A DNA stretch of 64,000 bases from Rosistilla carotiformis (GCF_007753095.1 NZ_CP036348.1:6177411-6241410), one strand, 5' to 3'; numbered from the stretch's first letter, positions 1-9,677 are shown. Program-made: numbers and translations. The notes: generated from the sequence alone by a model not told the origin.

Positions 1-639
1 GGCGAGGTGAGCGAGGATCGCCAGTTTTTGAGCGGCATCGGTGCCGTCGACGTCCATCGTCGGATCGGCTTCGGCGTATCCAAGTTCCTGCGCCTGGGCG
101 ACGGCATCGTCGAAGGACATTCCCAAGCGATCCATCTGCGTGACCAGGAAATTGCTGGTCCCGTTGAGGATCCCTTCGAGCGAGAGGATCTGGTTGGCCG
201 ACAGGCACTGGCTGATGTTCGTGATGATCGGGATGCCACCGGCAACAGCCGCTTCGAACGCGATGCACTGTCCCAGTTCGCGGGCGCGACCAAACAGTTC
301 GGGGCCATGTTCGGCCAGCAAAGCCTTGTTGGCGGTGACGACGTCTTTGCCGCTTTCGAGCAATTTCAGCATGATCGTGCGAGCCGGTTCTAAGCCACCG
401 ATCAATTGCGCGACGACCTTGATCTCGGGATCGTTGAGGACATCGTCGAGGTCTTCGGTGACAACGCCTTCGGGCAAATCGGCGTATTCAGGCTTGCTGG
501 CATCGCGAACTACCGCGCGTTGCAGCCACAGCGTGCGGCCCGCGTGCCGCGCCGTACGATCGCCGTGATCCAACAGCAGCTTTGCCACGCCGGTACCCAC
601 GGTTCCCAAACCAACGATTGCAACCTTCGTCTTTTCCAT
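1..639 (-). CDS. hom: Homoserine dehydrogenase (3' end outside window)
   Basis: Homoserine dehydrogenase reduces aspartate semialdehyde to homoserine with NAD(P)H, on the route to threonine and methionine. The gene reads leftward from an ATG at 637-639 and stays open to the window edge, giving 213 residues of N-terminal and central sequence. Visible signatures are the nucleotide-binding GLGTVGTG near the N terminus, a GKDVVTANKALL stretch and the family block NGTSNFLVTQM followed by GYAEADPTMDVDGTDA. The C-terminal part, including any ACT regulatory domain, lies outside the window. The family assignment is secure. Confidence 0.95.
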   Translation of the reverse strand, partial: MEKTKVAIVGLGTVGTGVAKLLLDHGDRTARHAGRTLWLQRAVVRDASKPEYADLPEGVVTEDLDDVLNDPEIKVVAQLIGGLEPARTIMLKLLESGKDVVTANKALLAEHGPELFGRARELGQCIAFEAAVAGGIPIITNISQCLSANQILSLEGILNGTSNFLVTQMDRLGMSFDDAVAQAQELGYAEADPTMDVDGTDAAQKLAILAHLA

Positions 640-1439
640 TGTCTTGTTATCTTCAAATCGCAAATATTATTGAGGTCCTGACGCCTGGAATGGTAGACGT
701 TCCCACCGTTGGCTACCAGCATGGCTGCTGACCAGCGACCTTATCTGGCATATAAGAAACGTGCTCGACGCAGGGTTTGACGCTCACCATTCCCTGAATT
801 TTCCTTGTTTTTCTCGTAAACAATCCCCTCGAGCCCAGGGGAGTTCGGGAGGAAGTCTCGGGCAGAAGAATGGAGCGGATACCGGGCGCAACCGATTTGC
901 AGCGCAATGTCGACGAGAAACGTCGTCTGAATGTTTGTCGAATCCCCGCGTCACGATGGACAGCATTTCGCTGGCTCCTTCGTGCTTAACGACGGCGCGA
1001 GCGGAAGCAAAAGAGTCGCTGGAATGCCCCCCGCGGTGTGGATGTTCAAGTGCGACTGTTGGGGGCGTGCATGGTGTGCCGTCAAAGTAGTCAGCCAAAA
1101 AACATCGCTGCACACAAAACAGTCTTATCCTCAATCCGCAGGCAAACGCTCGGGCACGTTGGCGATGAAACGGCAGATTGTATCGCAAAATTTTCAAGAT
1201 CGGATCGACGTTGCGGTGGTGGTGAGGTGGAATTCCCCACCGCAAAGCAATTCTTCAGCACGTCTGGCAAATCAGCCAAGGGCCACCTAAGGGGCTGTCG
1301 AGGGAATTTCTGGCACTACGTTTGCGTCTCGTCTTTGGAATCAATTCCGATGCTATTCAATTCGGTGTGTCCACGCACCCCATTTGCACCGGCGTTTTCT
1401 GCCAACCGCCCCCCTCCTTTCCATCTCAAGAGAGTAGAC
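640..1439. other. Long intergenic region, no gene recognised
   Basis: About 800 bases separate hom (leftward) from the DUF1559 gene (rightward), so promoters for both should lie here. Open frames on both strands (for example minus 784-1245) translate to compositionally odd Arg/His/Cys-rich peptides with no family resemblance and no good ribosome binding site. I see no tRNA, repeat or clear terminator. Confidence 0.5.
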
Positions 1440-2363
1440 ATGAAAAAGAATGCCCCTCCGCGACATGCGTTCACCCTCGTCGAATTGTTAGTCGTTATCG
1501 CAATCATCGGCATCCTCGTCGGCCTGTTGTTGCCCGCGGTTCAAGCTGCCCGCGAAGCGGCTCGGCGAATGAGCTGCTCTAACAACATGAAACAGCTGGG
1601 CTTGGCGATGCACAATTACCACGACACGTTCCGCAAGTTTCCCTACGGCTACGTCGACAGCGGGATGGTCACGCGAAAACGCGATTGCTGGATGCAACGA
1701 CTGTTGCCCTTCTTCGAGGAAGGCAACATGCAGGATTTGTACGAACAACAAAATCCCGAGTGGATCATGGATGTCGATGTATCGATCAAGGATCGGCAGG
1801 TCGCATCGCTGCTGTGCCCCTCCGACACTGCGACTCCCGGCCTGGGTGCCAACGGTGGCGTTCGGTCGGATGGCGCGGGTTTCCAAGGGAACTATGTGAT
1901 GTGCACCGGCGATCAATACATGTATCACACCGCCCGGACGCGCGGACTGATCTACGCTTATTCCGACACCTCCTTCTCGTCGGTGACCGATGGAACATCG
2001 ACCTCATTGATGGGGGGCGAATCGATTCGTGGTGGCGGTGACACCGGTGGCTGGGGCGGTGCTGGCGGATATTGGGGTGGTGCTCGTTGGGGCGGCTACG
2101 GTTTCACCGCATTGGAAGCCCCGAACACGCCGGTTCCCGATCAACATTACACCTGCAAATCGACCACCTACCGGGACTTGCCTTGCATCAGTTTGGTTGG
2201 AGCCGACACAACGCATAATTCGTTGCGCAGCCGACATCCTGGCGGCGTGCAGTGCTTCCGCATCGACGGTTCGACCCAGTTCCTTTCGGAAACGATCCAG
2301 TTGGATGTCTACCATGCGATGGCCACGATCGCCAACGGCGAAGTCGTCAACGACGCGCAGTGA
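1440..2363 (+). CDS. DUF1559 prepilin-like (type II pseudopilin-type) protein
   Basis: A 307-residue member of the planctomycete-expanded DUF1559 family. After a short basic leader comes the type IV prepilin methylation segment [18 protein letters not shown], then the family hallmark [14 protein letters not shown] and [16 protein letters not shown]. The C terminus has the usual H-x-GG-x-Q ([14 protein letters not shown]) block. The protein should be processed by a prepilin peptidase and held in the inner membrane by its N-terminal helix; its biochemical role is unknown. The ATG at 1440 places the leader correctly, although the frame is open much further upstream. A small lipoprotein gene follows 48 bases downstream, a frequent pairing. 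Gly-rich stretches sit near residues 198-220. Confidence 0.9.
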   Translation: MKKNAPPRHAFTLVELLVVIAIIGILVGLLLPAVQAAREAARRMSCSNNMKQLGLAMHNYHDTFRKFPYGYVDSGMVTRKRDCWMQRLLPFFEEGNMQDLYEQQNPEWIMDVDVSIKDRQVASLLCPSDTATPGLGANGGVRSDGAGFQGNYVMCTGDQYMYHTARTRGLIYAYSDTSFSSVTDGTSTSLMGGESIRGGGDTGGWGGAGGYWGGARWGGYGFTALEAPNTPVPDQHYTCKSTTYRDLPCISLVGADTTHNSLRSRHPGGVQCFRIDGSTQFLSETIQLDVYHAMATIANGEVVNDAQ

Positions 2364-2411
2364 GCATTCCAAGGCGTTAACCCATCTTCTATTTCTCATG
2401 AGTTCTATCGA

Positions 2412-2819
2412 ATGAAAAACAAACGAATCGCCCTCCTGTCAGTCGCCCTGCTGACGCTAGCCTCGATCGGCTGTGGCAGCAGTGGGCCTGCGATGTCGCA
2501 GGTTTCGGGCAAGGTCAGCTATGGGGGGGAACCTGTCACCACGGGGCATGTCGTGTTCCGAGCGAAAGATGGCAAGACGGTCAGCTTTGCTGGCCCGATC
2601 GTCGGTGGCGTTTATCAGTTTGAAACGCTGCCAGGCGAGAAGACGGTGATGATCACCGCAACGCGTCCGGTACCGGGAAAGTTCGACGAATCGAATCCTG
2701 GCGAAAAAGTGCCGGTCACCGAACAGTTCATTCCCGCGAACTACAACGCCAAGTCGGAGTTGTCGGTGATGGTTACCGAGACGGACGAAACATTCGACTT
2801 TGATTTGCAGTCGTCTTAA
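2412..2819 (+). CDS. Small lipoprotein, carboxypeptidase-regulatory/transthyretin-like
   Basis: A 135-residue exported lipoprotein. The N terminus has a basic start, a hydrophobic core and a lipobox-type cysteine (ASIGCGSS, Cys21). The rest looks like one beta-sandwich: VSGKVSYGGEPVTTGHVVFRA near residues 30-50 resembles the carboxypeptidase-regulatory-like or transthyretin-like domains often encoded next to DUF1559 genes in planctomycetes. It probably forms a transcription unit with the DUF1559 gene upstream. Its function is unknown; a structural role at the cell surface is inference from the pairing. Confidence 0.75.
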   Translation: MKNKRIALLSVALLTLASIGCGSSGPAMSQVSGKVSYGGEPVTTGHVVFRAKDGKTVSFAGPIVGGVYQFETLPGEKTVMITATRPVPGKFDESNPGEKVPVTEQFIPANYNAKSELSVMVTETDETFDFDLQSS

Positions 2820-2839
2820 GCACGATCTTGTTGCACAAA

Positions 2840-2875
2840 AAAGTGGGTCGCGCACTCGATTGCGCGACCCACTTT
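2840..2875 (-). terminator. Intrinsic terminator between convergent genes
   Basis: A perfect 15-bp stem (AAAGTGGGTCGCGCA, 2840-2854, pairing with 2861-2875) closes a 6-base loop. Read leftward, the stem runs into a T tract (the A run at 2837-2842 on the plus strand), so it fits best as the terminator of the minus-strand gene ending at 2905. It may also stop transcription of the lipoprotein gene ending at 2819. Confidence 0.8.
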
Positions 2876-2904
2876 CGATATCTCTCGACGCATAGAAGCG
2901 TTTG

Positions 2905-3417
2905 TTAGGCGGCGTCCTTCTTCTTGTTTGGCTTTTTGCCTTTGTCGGGCCGAGCGGCGCGCTGCAGTTGTTTGGGTAGCTTTTCCTTTTGTGCATCGGT
3001 CAGCGTCGCCAAAACCGCCTGGGTGAACTTTGCGCGGACTGCGTTCATCTTGTCCATCGCTTCGGCTTGCGGTTTGGTCAACCCCGCCGCTTCATTGATC
3101 GCTTCGTTTCGCTGCTTTCCCTTTTTGTCGGAATCGGCAAGCGACTTCGCAGCTGCAGCACGCTTCTTCATCAGTTCGCCGGTGATCCCTGCTTCATCGC
3201 GGATCTTCGCCATCTCGGCGCTTGCAGCTTTTCCAGCCGCTTTGATCTTTTCGGTCTGTTCTTCGGTCAAGTCAACATCGGCCAGTTGCTTGAGAATTTG
3301 AGCGGCAACGTTTCTGCCACCCTCTTTCGCTTTTCCCTTACCAGCTTTCTTCTCTTCTGCGATCGCGGGAAGGGCGACAACAGCAAGCATGACCATCACC
3401 AATGTATTGCGTCTCAT
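2905..3417 (-). CDS. Small secreted Lys/Ala-rich helical protein
   Basis: 170 residues from the ATG at 3415-3417, which has an AGAGGAG ribosome binding site just upstream. A cleavable signal peptide (MRRNTLVMVMLAVVALPAIA) is followed by a charged, helix-rich body. It contains ADVDLTEEQTEKIKA and a later LTDAQKEKL, spaced like the Spy/LTXXQ-type helical repeats of small periplasmic chaperones that planctomycetes also carry. The C terminus is strongly basic (PDKGKKPNKKKDAA). Resemblance to the LTXXQ/Spy group is suggestive only. The gene has its own terminator and appears monocistronic. Confidence 0.65.
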   Translation of the reverse strand: MRRNTLVMVMLAVVALPAIAEEKKAGKGKAKEGGRNVAAQILKQLADVDLTEEQTEKIKAAGKAASAEMAKIRDEAGITGELMKKRAAAAKSLADSDKKGKQRNEAINEAAGLTKPQAEAMDKMNAVRAKFTQAVLATLTDAQKEKLPKQLQRAARPDKGKKPNKKKDAA

Positions 3418-3596
3418 CGTGGAAGTGCTCCTCTTGGAACGGGGGGAATTGAGACTGTCGGATATCGACCGATGGATTTTAGTCTTCCCCATCTGCCAGC
3501 GCCAATTCTGTAAAGAACAATTTTGCGTGAAATCGTTCGCCACAGCGACCCCGCAACGGAGACAAACACCACACAACCCGAAAACACAGCGGACCG

Positions 3597-4370
3597 CTAA
3601 AACCAGCTGACGACCTGCCGTAAACCGGCCGCGGGATCATCTTTGGGCCAATACTCCAACCCGACGAACCCCTCAAAGCCGCTTTCAGCAATCGCGGCGA
3701 AGATCGATGGGTAATGCAATTCGCCGCACGTTAGTTCGTGTCGGCCGGGATTTCCCGCGGCGTGAAAGTGACCGATCTTGGCGATGTTCCGGGTGATGTT
3801 TTCGATCACATTCCCTTCGCTGATCTGTTGATGGTAGATGTCAAAAACAACCTTCACGCGGTCGCTGCCTACCTGATCGATCGCCGCAAACGCCTCGTCG
3901 CTGCGGGTCAGAAAATAACCGGGATGGTCGACCCATTCGTTCAACGGTTCGATCACTAACGTGATCCCAGCGGCCTCTAACATCGGGGCTGCTTGCTGAA
4001 GCCCATCGACCAACGCGCGAAACTGCGACTCGCGATCGATCCCAGGCCGAAAATCTCCGACCTGCGATATCAGCGTCTGGCAGTCGAGCCGTTGGGCTGC
4101 GGCGATCGATGCCTCCAATCCAGCCAGATAGTCGTCGCGGCGGTCGGGATCGACGAGACTAATGAAATGGGTGCAGCAGGCAGAAACGGTTAGCTGATGA
4201 AGGTCCCTGGCCTGGATGATTGCATCGAGATCACGATCCCACCAGCCCCAAAACTCGAAGGCTTGGATTCCACAATCAGCCACGTTCTGGATGGCTTGCA
4301 CTGCCGGAAGACCTTCAAAAATTGCATCGATACAAACCGAGGGCTGGAGTCCTGTTCGAGGTTTTGTCAT
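3597..4370 (-). CDS. Hydroxypyruvate isomerase-like sugar isomerase (TIM barrel)
   Basis: 257 residues from an ATG at 4368-4370; the open frame extends upstream but that part does not look coding. The fold is the xylose-isomerase-like TIM barrel of the sugar phosphate isomerase/epimerase superfamily. VIEPLNEWVDHPGYFL, VFDIYHQQISEGN, GHFHAAGNPGRHEL and FVGLEYWPKDD match the metal-binding Glu/Asp/His/Glu layout of hydroxypyruvate isomerases (Hyi). Hyi converts hydroxypyruvate and tartronate semialdehyde. It has no signal peptide and should be cytoplasmic. No glyoxylate-pathway gene stands beside it, so the substrate is uncertain; a related ketose epimerase is possible. Confidence 0.8.
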   Translation of the reverse strand: MTKPRTGLQPSVCIDAIFEGLPAVQAIQNVADCGIQAFEFWGWWDRDLDAIIQARDLHQLTVSACCTHFISLVDPDRRDDYLAGLEASIAAAQRLDCQTLISQVGDFRPGIDRESQFRALVDGLQQAAPMLEAAGITLVIEPLNEWVDHPGYFLTRSDEAFAAIDQVGSDRVKVVFDIYHQQISEGNVIENITRNIAKIGHFHAAGNPGRHELTCGELHYPSIFAAIAESGFEGFVGLEYWPKDDPAAGLRQVVSWF

Positions 4371-4750
4371 CGTCTCTAGGGGGCCGCTTAAAAAAAGAGG
4401 GAACAAAAGGGATTCAATCTGGCAGGCCGGTGGAGCTGTCCAAGGCCTGCAAAAAATAGACGCCGCGGAACCATCGACAACGCTGGCGTTGGATCGACTT
4501 CCACAGGGCGGCATTGTAGCAGGACGCAAGCACGAGGACGAATCGAGACAAACCAGATTCGACCGCATGGAAAACGCATTGTTAGACGTTTGAACGTTGA
4601 TCGAGGAGCAGCGTGCAGGTGGTCGTAGTCGCCGCGGTGACACCGTGTGCGAATTTGTCGTCCTAGTCTTTTTTGTGGTAATTGTTATGCACTAGAATAA
4701 CGAAACGCGACTGGGCGAGATTGCAGGTACAACCGCAAGCACGTGATCCC
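4371..4750. other. Divergent intergenic region
   Basis: Roughly 380 bases between the isomerase (leftward) and the kinase gene (rightward). It should carry promoters for both, but I could not identify a convincing -35/-10 pair. The frame of the kinase gene is open back to a TTG at 4682, yet the extra 23 residues look unlike a protein N terminus. Confidence 0.4.
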
Positions 4751-6067
4751 ATGAACAACATTCCGGAGGAACCGGACGGGCAGGCTCGACAGGTGGGAAC
4801 CCGTCCACTGACGACATCGATGAGTTCTGAGGAGGCAGCTTCGGAACCGGGCGATGATACTCCTAAGCTGGGCACCTCCCGTTACGAGATCAATGAATTG
4901 ATCGAACGTGGCGGCATGGGAGCTATTTTCTCGGCTCGCGATCTACAACTGTCACGAAACGTGGCAATCAAAGTTCTCCGAGCCGATCGGTCCCAAAATT
5001 CTCAGGCCAAGCAAGGGTTCATCAACGAAGCTCGGATCATGAGCTATCTGTCGCACCCGGGCGTGACGCCCATCTACGAGTGCGGGACATGTGAAGACCA
5101 GCGTCCGTTCTACGCGATGAAGCTGATCGATGGGACGACGCTGGCCGATATGATCACCTCGCGCGCTTGCAGCACATCCCATTTGGTTTACATTTTCGCC
5201 GACGTTTGCCAAACCGTTGCATTTGCGCACTCCCGCGGTGTGCTGCACCTGGATCTGAAACCTGGCAACGTGATGGTCGGCAAGTTTGGCGAAGTGCATG
5301 TCATGGACTGGGGCCTAGCACGTATCCAAGGGGGAGCGGCCGAAAAAGGAATCGATCCGCCCGACTTGGAAAACGAAAATTTCTCTTCTGTCAAAGGGAC
5401 GGTCAATGGCACGCCAGGCTACATGTCCCCCGAACAAGCACGCGGACGAAAACTGGACAAACGCGCCGATGTCTTCAGTCTGGGGGCGATCCTTTGTGAA
5501 ATTTTGATTGGCCATGCGCCGTACGAAGGCAAAGACGCGCATCAGATCCACAAGCGGGCGATGACCGGATCGATGCAAGCCGCGATCGACTTACTGGAGC
5601 ACTCGACTCAAGATTGCGTTTTGATCCGATTGGCCAAACAATGCTTGGCACGACACAAAAAAGAACGTCCCCGTTCGGCCGTGGAGGTCGCCCAGGCGAT
5701 GGCAACGTACCATGAGTCGGCATTTCAACAAATGGAAAGCGACATGCAACGCTTTTTTGAGTTGTCGCTGGACCTGTTCTGCATCGCCAAGGCCGATGGC
5801 TATTTCCAACGCATCAACTCCAACTTTTCGCGAGTATTGGGGCACAGTGATTCCGATCTCCTCGCCCGTCCATTCCTTGATTTTGTCCATCCCGAGGACG
5901 TAGACGAAACGATGCGACAAATGGAACTGCTGCAGCAGGGACAGCCGGTTGTTGGTTTTCGTAATCGCTACCGCACCGTCAGCGGTGAATTCAAAACGCT
6001 CGAATGGGTGGCCAAATCGATCGCCAACGACAACATCATCTTTGCTGTCGCACGTAGCGTCCCATAG
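4751..6067 (+). CDS. Serine/threonine protein kinase with C-terminal PAS domain
   Basis: 438 residues from the ATG at 4751. After about 42 flexible residues comes a Hanks-type kinase domain (about 45-320): glycine loop IERGGMGAIFSARD, VAIK lysine (Lys74), catalytic loop HLDLKPGN (Asp168), DWG in place of DFG (186-188) and GYMSPEQA. HLD and DWG are common in planctomycete kinases. Residues about 335-437 form a PAS domain (LFCIAKADGYFQRINSNF, FVHPEDVDETM, RNRYRTVSGEFKTLEW). There is no transmembrane segment, so it is probably a soluble kinase tuned by a ligand- or redox-sensing PAS module. The protein ends directly after PAS, with no downstream output domain. Confidence 0.9.
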   Translation: MNNIPEEPDGQARQVGTRPLTTSMSSEEAASEPGDDTPKLGTSRYEINELIERGGMGAIFSARDLQLSRNVAIKVLRADRSQNSQAKQGFINEARIMSYLSHPGVTPIYECGTCEDQRPFYAMKLIDGTTLADMITSRACSTSHLVYIFADVCQTVAFAHSRGVLHLDLKPGNVMVGKFGEVHVMDWGLARIQGGAAEKGIDPPDLENENFSSVKGTVNGTPGYMSPEQARGRKLDKRADVFSLGAILCEILIGHAPYEGKDAHQIHKRAMTGSMQAAIDLLEHSTQDCVLIRLAKQCLARHKKERPRSAVEVAQAMATYHESAFQQMESDMQRFFELSLDLFCIAKADGYFQRINSNFSRVLGHSDSDLLARPFLDFVHPEDVDETMRQMELLQQGQPVVGFRNRYRTVSGEFKTLEWVAKSIANDNIIFAVARSVP

Positions 6068-6112
6068 CCCCGGAACGCAAACGAGGTTGAATCGCGACCG
6101 TTCATCGGGGCT
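6066..6112. terminator. Hairpin spanning the two convergent stop codons
   Basis: AGCCCCG (6066-6072) pairs with CGGGGCT (6106-6112), and inside it GAACG (6073-6077) pairs with CGTTC (6099-6103). It overlaps the stop codons of the kinase and prenyl synthase genes. There is no T tract on either side, so termination is plausible but unproven. Confidence 0.4.
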
Positions 6113-7130
6113 AAAAATTTCGACTGACGCTGAACAAGGCGAGCTGTTGAAGCGATTTTTTCGCCGCGGATTCTGGCAGAAAATCAATCGCGGCGACGGC
6201 ATCGGCAGCAAACCGCTGGGCTGTCGCCAGGGTGTACGCCTTGGCATCGGATTGTTCCAACCGCGTCACGATCGCCTGACACCGTGCAGCATCCGACATC
6301 GACTGCAGTTCGTCCAACTGGGTTTGCATCGACGGATCCGACTGCAACAGATGGATCAACGGAAGCGTTGGCTTGCCTTGCAGAAGATCCGTACCCAACG
6401 TCTTTCCCACACGTTCGGTGCTGCCCCAGACATCCAGAAAGTCGTCGGCGATCTGAAATGCAATCCCCAAGTTCTCCCCAAAATCGGCCAACGCGGTCTG
6501 GGTTGGCAGGTCGGCACCTCCATGCGTCCCACCCAATCGACAACTGATCCGACACAACTCCGCCGTCTTGCCACGAATGATGTCGATGTAATCCACTTCG
6601 CTTAACTGAGAACAACCGCTCGTGAAAATTTGCCTCAGCTCTCCTTCACAGACGCGCCGCGCCGCATCGCCGATCCACTGACAGGCTTGCGTTGACCCCA
6701 AAGTGGCCGAGAGCGTAAACGCCTGAGCGAACAGATAATCGCCGAGCAAGATGCTCGTTTGGTCATTCCATTTCGCGTTGACCGTGGGTAGATGACGGCG
6801 TTGATCGGCAGAGTCCAAAACATCGTCGTGGATCAATGTCGCGGTATGGATCATTTCCATCACCGTTCCCAGTACCACATGATCGCCGGTAAGCTCTCCG
6901 GCAGCTTTTCCGGCCAGCAGCACAAGCGCCGGGCGCAACCGTTTGCCTCCCAACAATGCGCCGTGCGCCAACAGAGGCGAAAGATCCTCGTATTCGCTTT
7001 GCATCTGCTCACGCAACAATTGCTCAACCAACTGCATTTCGTCACGAATACACTCAAAACTCGAATCGGCTCGCTCGCGCAGTGAGTTGGCAGTCGATTG
7101 TTTGGTCGAGAGCGTTGTTTGCGTGTCCAT
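6111..7130 (-). CDS. Polyprenyl diphosphate synthase (trans-isoprenyl, long chain)
   Basis: 339 residues from ATG 7128-7130 (a GTG codon lies just before it). It adds isopentenyl diphosphate units to an allylic primer. The first Asp-rich motif reads HDDVLD (about residues 102-107) and the second QIADDFLD (about 228-234), with GGKRLRP upstream. Length, and the small residue Ala98 at the fifth position before the first Asp-rich motif, fit a long-chain (hepta/octaprenyl) enzyme for the menaquinone side chain better than farnesyl synthase, but product length cannot be fixed from sequence alone. It is convergent with the kinase gene. Confidence 0.88.
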   Translation of the reverse strand: MDTQTTLSTKQSTANSLRERADSSFECIRDEMQLVEQLLREQMQSEYEDLSPLLAHGALLGGKRLRPALVLLAGKAAGELTGDHVVLGTVMEMIHTATLIHDDVLDSADQRRHLPTVNAKWNDQTSILLGDYLFAQAFTLSATLGSTQACQWIGDAARRVCEGELRQIFTSGCSQLSEVDYIDIIRGKTAELCRISCRLGGTHGGADLPTQTALADFGENLGIAFQIADDFLDVWGSTERVGKTLGTDLLQGKPTLPLIHLLQSDPSMQTQLDELQSMSDAARCQAIVTRLEQSDAKAYTLATAQRFAADAVAAIDFLPESAAKKSLQQLALFSVSRNF

Positions 7131-7567
7131 CACAGCCCAGGTTCGTGGTCAGAAGTCGAGCCACCATCCGACCGCAGAAATGTGTCCAATTGCACAGGTC
7201 TGAGCCCAGCGTGTGGCATGGTGTTAACCGAACTTAAAAGCAAAAGTTAACATGACTTCCAGCCCGCTGGTAAGGGGCATAGCGACGCACCCACCCTCCA
7301 CAACCTGGTTCCGGATCTCAACCTTAGGGCCGTTACACTCCCCATCCTTTTAACATCTTCACGCCCCCCCGCCTCATCCATCATGTGCACCGCGAGCAAT
7401 CTTTCGCGAGACGTCGGCGTGGCCTGTGCAAGCCATCGAAATCCACCGAGGGGAATGAAGGGGCGTGGAGTCCCGACTGGATGCCTAAATCAATCAAACC
7501 ACACTGCCTCCTGACGATTGCAGAACGCAGTGCGGGAACGCTTTATCCGCTTCCTCACCGGCTTGGG
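7131..7567. other. Intergenic region, no gene recognised
   Basis: About 437 bases between two leftward genes. It should include the prenyl synthase promoter. A plus-strand frame around 7385-7663 overlaps the end of the DUF1559 gene and encodes a peptide without recognisable features. I see no RNA gene, strong terminator or repeat here. Confidence 0.4.
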
Positions 7568-8683
7568 TTAAGGCAGCTGGACCGCTTCGCGACCATTACG
7601 AGTGCCCATAGCGCCCCAGACGCCGTAGGGGCTCGGTTTTTTGACTCGCCACAACCAAGGTGACGATGCACTTCCAGCGTCGATCGTGTCAGCCACAAAG
7701 CGGACCGCAGCATCGGCCATCACCGCCTGGACGCCGCCAGGATGCTGGCTCGCTACCGAGAAAATCGCTCCGTTTGTCTGCCCAGTACTGCCATCGCGAC
7801 TACATGACGGTGAATTGGGAGGCAGGATCGTGTTAAAGCCCGTGATGGCTGGGTTATGGTGCCCCCATCGGTCCCCACGAATACGATCGCCATCGGAACC
7901 GCTTTTAAACTGGGCCTTGTTGCTTGGGTCGAGCATGTCCAAACAGGCTTGTGGGTTGGTGGTCAACGAATCGGCGGCGTCCACTCCCTCACCAATCGGG
8001 GCGTTTTTAACCACTTGACCGGCGACTTCGAGATCGTCCGATCCATACGATTCCGATCGCACCAACTCAGAGACCGCAATGGTATTGGACGTGCCGTCAA
8101 GAATGTCTCGGATCCCGATGTAGGCACCGTTGGATGTAGGAGCGTTCGATGTGTTGTTGCCCCCAAACAAACCACGCCATTCGTTCGACCATGCCCCTGC
8201 AAGATCGCGACCACGGTCGCCATAATTGTAGCAGTAGTTCGTTTTTCCACGGTCTCTGTCCTGGAAGACATCCGACGGACACAACAACGTGCCAATGTCT
8301 TGGTTCCACCAATCGTAATTGTCATCGGGATGGTTTCGGGCCGTATTGCTGTACCCCCAAATCTGATCGTAAAGCGCCTGCTGCTCATAGAACGGCAGAA
8401 GTTGAACATGGGGGCTCAGCCCACATTCATGGTCATTGACGCGGGTCGAGTCCACGTCGTTTCGTCCATTGCGACCTGCAGGAAACGATGTGTAAACGTC
8501 GTGGTAGTTGTGCAATGCGATGCCGAGCTGCTTCAAATTGTTTCCGCACTGCATCCGTCGCGCGGCCTCTCGCGCCGCCTGGACAGCGGGCAGCAACAGG
8601 CCCACCAAAACCCCGATAATCGCTATCACGACCAACAGCTCGACCAAGGTGAAGCCACGAGACTTCGATACGCTGCTTTTCAT
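7568..8683 (-). CDS. DUF1559 prepilin-like protein
   Basis: 371 residues from an ATG preceded by GGAGAG. The leader [10 protein letters not shown] precedes the prepilin segment [18 protein letters not shown], and [14 protein letters not shown] and [15 protein letters not shown] follow directly. [18 protein letters not shown] and, near the C terminus, [18 protein letters not shown] are also typical of DUF1559. It is probably membrane-anchored by a single N-terminal helix after prepilin-type processing. It is a paralogue of the gene at 1440, with a longer central region. Unlike that gene it has no lipoprotein partner beside it. Confidence 0.9.
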   Translation of the reverse strand: MKSSVSKSRGFTLVELLVVIAIIGVLVGLLLPAVQAAREAARRMQCGNNLKQLGIALHNYHDVYTSFPAGRNGRNDVDSTRVNDHECGLSPHVQLLPFYEQQALYDQIWGYSNTARNHPDDNYDWWNQDIGTLLCPSDVFQDRDRGKTNYCYNYGDRGRDLAGAWSNEWRGLFGGNNTSNAPTSNGAYIGIRDILDGTSNTIAVSELVRSESYGSDDLEVAGQVVKNAPIGEGVDAADSLTTNPQACLDMLDPSNKAQFKSGSDGDRIRGDRWGHHNPAITGFNTILPPNSPSCSRDGSTGQTNGAIFSVASQHPGGVQAVMADAAVRFVADTIDAGSASSPWLWRVKKPSPYGVWGAMGTRNGREAVQLP

Positions 8684-9197
8684 CCGGATCTCTCCAAAAA
8701 TTACATCCAGAAAACAATGGCGATTTAAACCACCAACACAGTCCCCTTAGATCGACTCAAACAACCAAAGGTGGCATCACAAGTGTATCGTCTCTACTTT
8801 CAGACCGTCAAGTTTCTTTTTAAAGCCAGCCCCTTAAAACACTTGAATCGACGCCACTTGCCCCCGATTCACCCTGTACATCCCCGTGAGAATCAGACCT
8901 CCGCCCTCCCAAATTTTTAAGCAGACACATCCCGAGATGGTCACATTCGGCGATCGCAACGGCGTCGACATCGCCGGGACCCGTTGCGCAAAAAGAGAGC
9001 GTTTCGTTTAGTGGGCGAGAACGCCCCCATCGAAGCGACTGAGGCTGAGATAATCCGACTTCAAAGCCCCCGCGATGGCAGCGAGGCGGCAAGCGTTTAC
9101 TTCGACGTCAAAAGATTTGCGGTTGACTTTTGCATCAGAATGCTCTTTGTTGTAAGAAGATCCATTGATGTTCGTTTCACAACCACAAGGAGCTAAA
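8684..9197. other. Divergent intergenic region
   Basis: About 514 bases between the DUF1559 gene and a small rightward gene. It holds the promoters of both by position. No conserved protein, RNA gene or repeat is evident to me in either strand. Confidence 0.4.
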
Positions 9198-9422
9198 TTG
9201 ACTTCGGAATTTGCAACCACCAACGTCTACACCATCCGCCAAATCGATTCTCACAAGACCGTGTTGTCTGAAAAACAGGTCGAAGCGGTCAGCAGCGAAG
9301 CGGCCGCCAAACAGCTCAAGCAGGTCGTCGACGAGACGGATAAGATTGAGGTCACCCTCAATGGCGAAACCGTCAACGAAATGGGTGTTTCCTATTGGAA
9401 ACAACGCATCCGTCGCCGCTGA
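9198..9422 (+). CDS. Small conserved-looking protein with TTG start
   Basis: 74 residues. The start is chosen at TTG 9198-9200 because a full AAGGAG ribosome binding site lies at 9187-9192 with five bases of spacing; an ATG at 9168 in the same frame would put that site inside the coding region. The protein is acidic then basic, with no signal peptide or membrane segment: YTIRQIDSHKTVLSEKQ, a helix SSEAAAKQLKQVVDETDK, then IEVTLNGETVNEMGVSYW and a basic tail. The alternation suggests a small beta-alpha-beta fold. Function unknown. Confidence 0.6.
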   Translation: MTSEFATTNVYTIRQIDSHKTVLSEKQVEAVSSEAAAKQLKQVVDETDKIEVTLNGETVNEMGVSYWKQRIRRR

Positions 9423-9538
9423 TCGCGATCTCGATGCACTTGCCGGGGCGACGGTCCATTTGAGGCACGGTGCGTTAACCGCAGAGACTCTCTTCACGAC
9501 GGAGCCTCGGCAATCATCCTATGACTGCATCCCCAAGC

Positions 9539-9589
9539 CCCTCGCTTACCAAGCATGCCGCGATGGCACTGCGAATACGTAAGCGAGGG
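9539..9589. repeat. Inverted repeat downstream of the 74-aa gene
   Basis: CCCTCGCTTAC (9539-9549) is the exact complement of GTAAGCGAGGG (9579-9589), an 11-bp stem with a 29-base loop. It could end transcription of the small gene or be a dispersed repeat; there is no T tract. Confidence 0.4.
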
Positions 9590-9677
9590 TGCGGCCACGG
9601 AGCGTTTCGAAGGCTTGCGATACTTTGAACGCAAAAGATTCCCAGAAACAGGCCGCATTGCCGACTAAACGGCACGT

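Noticed and set aside
784-1245. Minus-strand 153-codon open frame between hom and the DUF1559 gene
   Set aside because: Composition is rich in Arg, His, Cys and Pro with no domain, no good ribosome binding site and no counterpart known to me; it looks like a by-chance frame in GC-rich DNA.
7385-7663. Plus-strand 92-codon frame downstream of the second DUF1559 gene
   Set aside because: It overlaps the well-supported DUF1559 gene end, has no ribosome binding site and no family resemblance.
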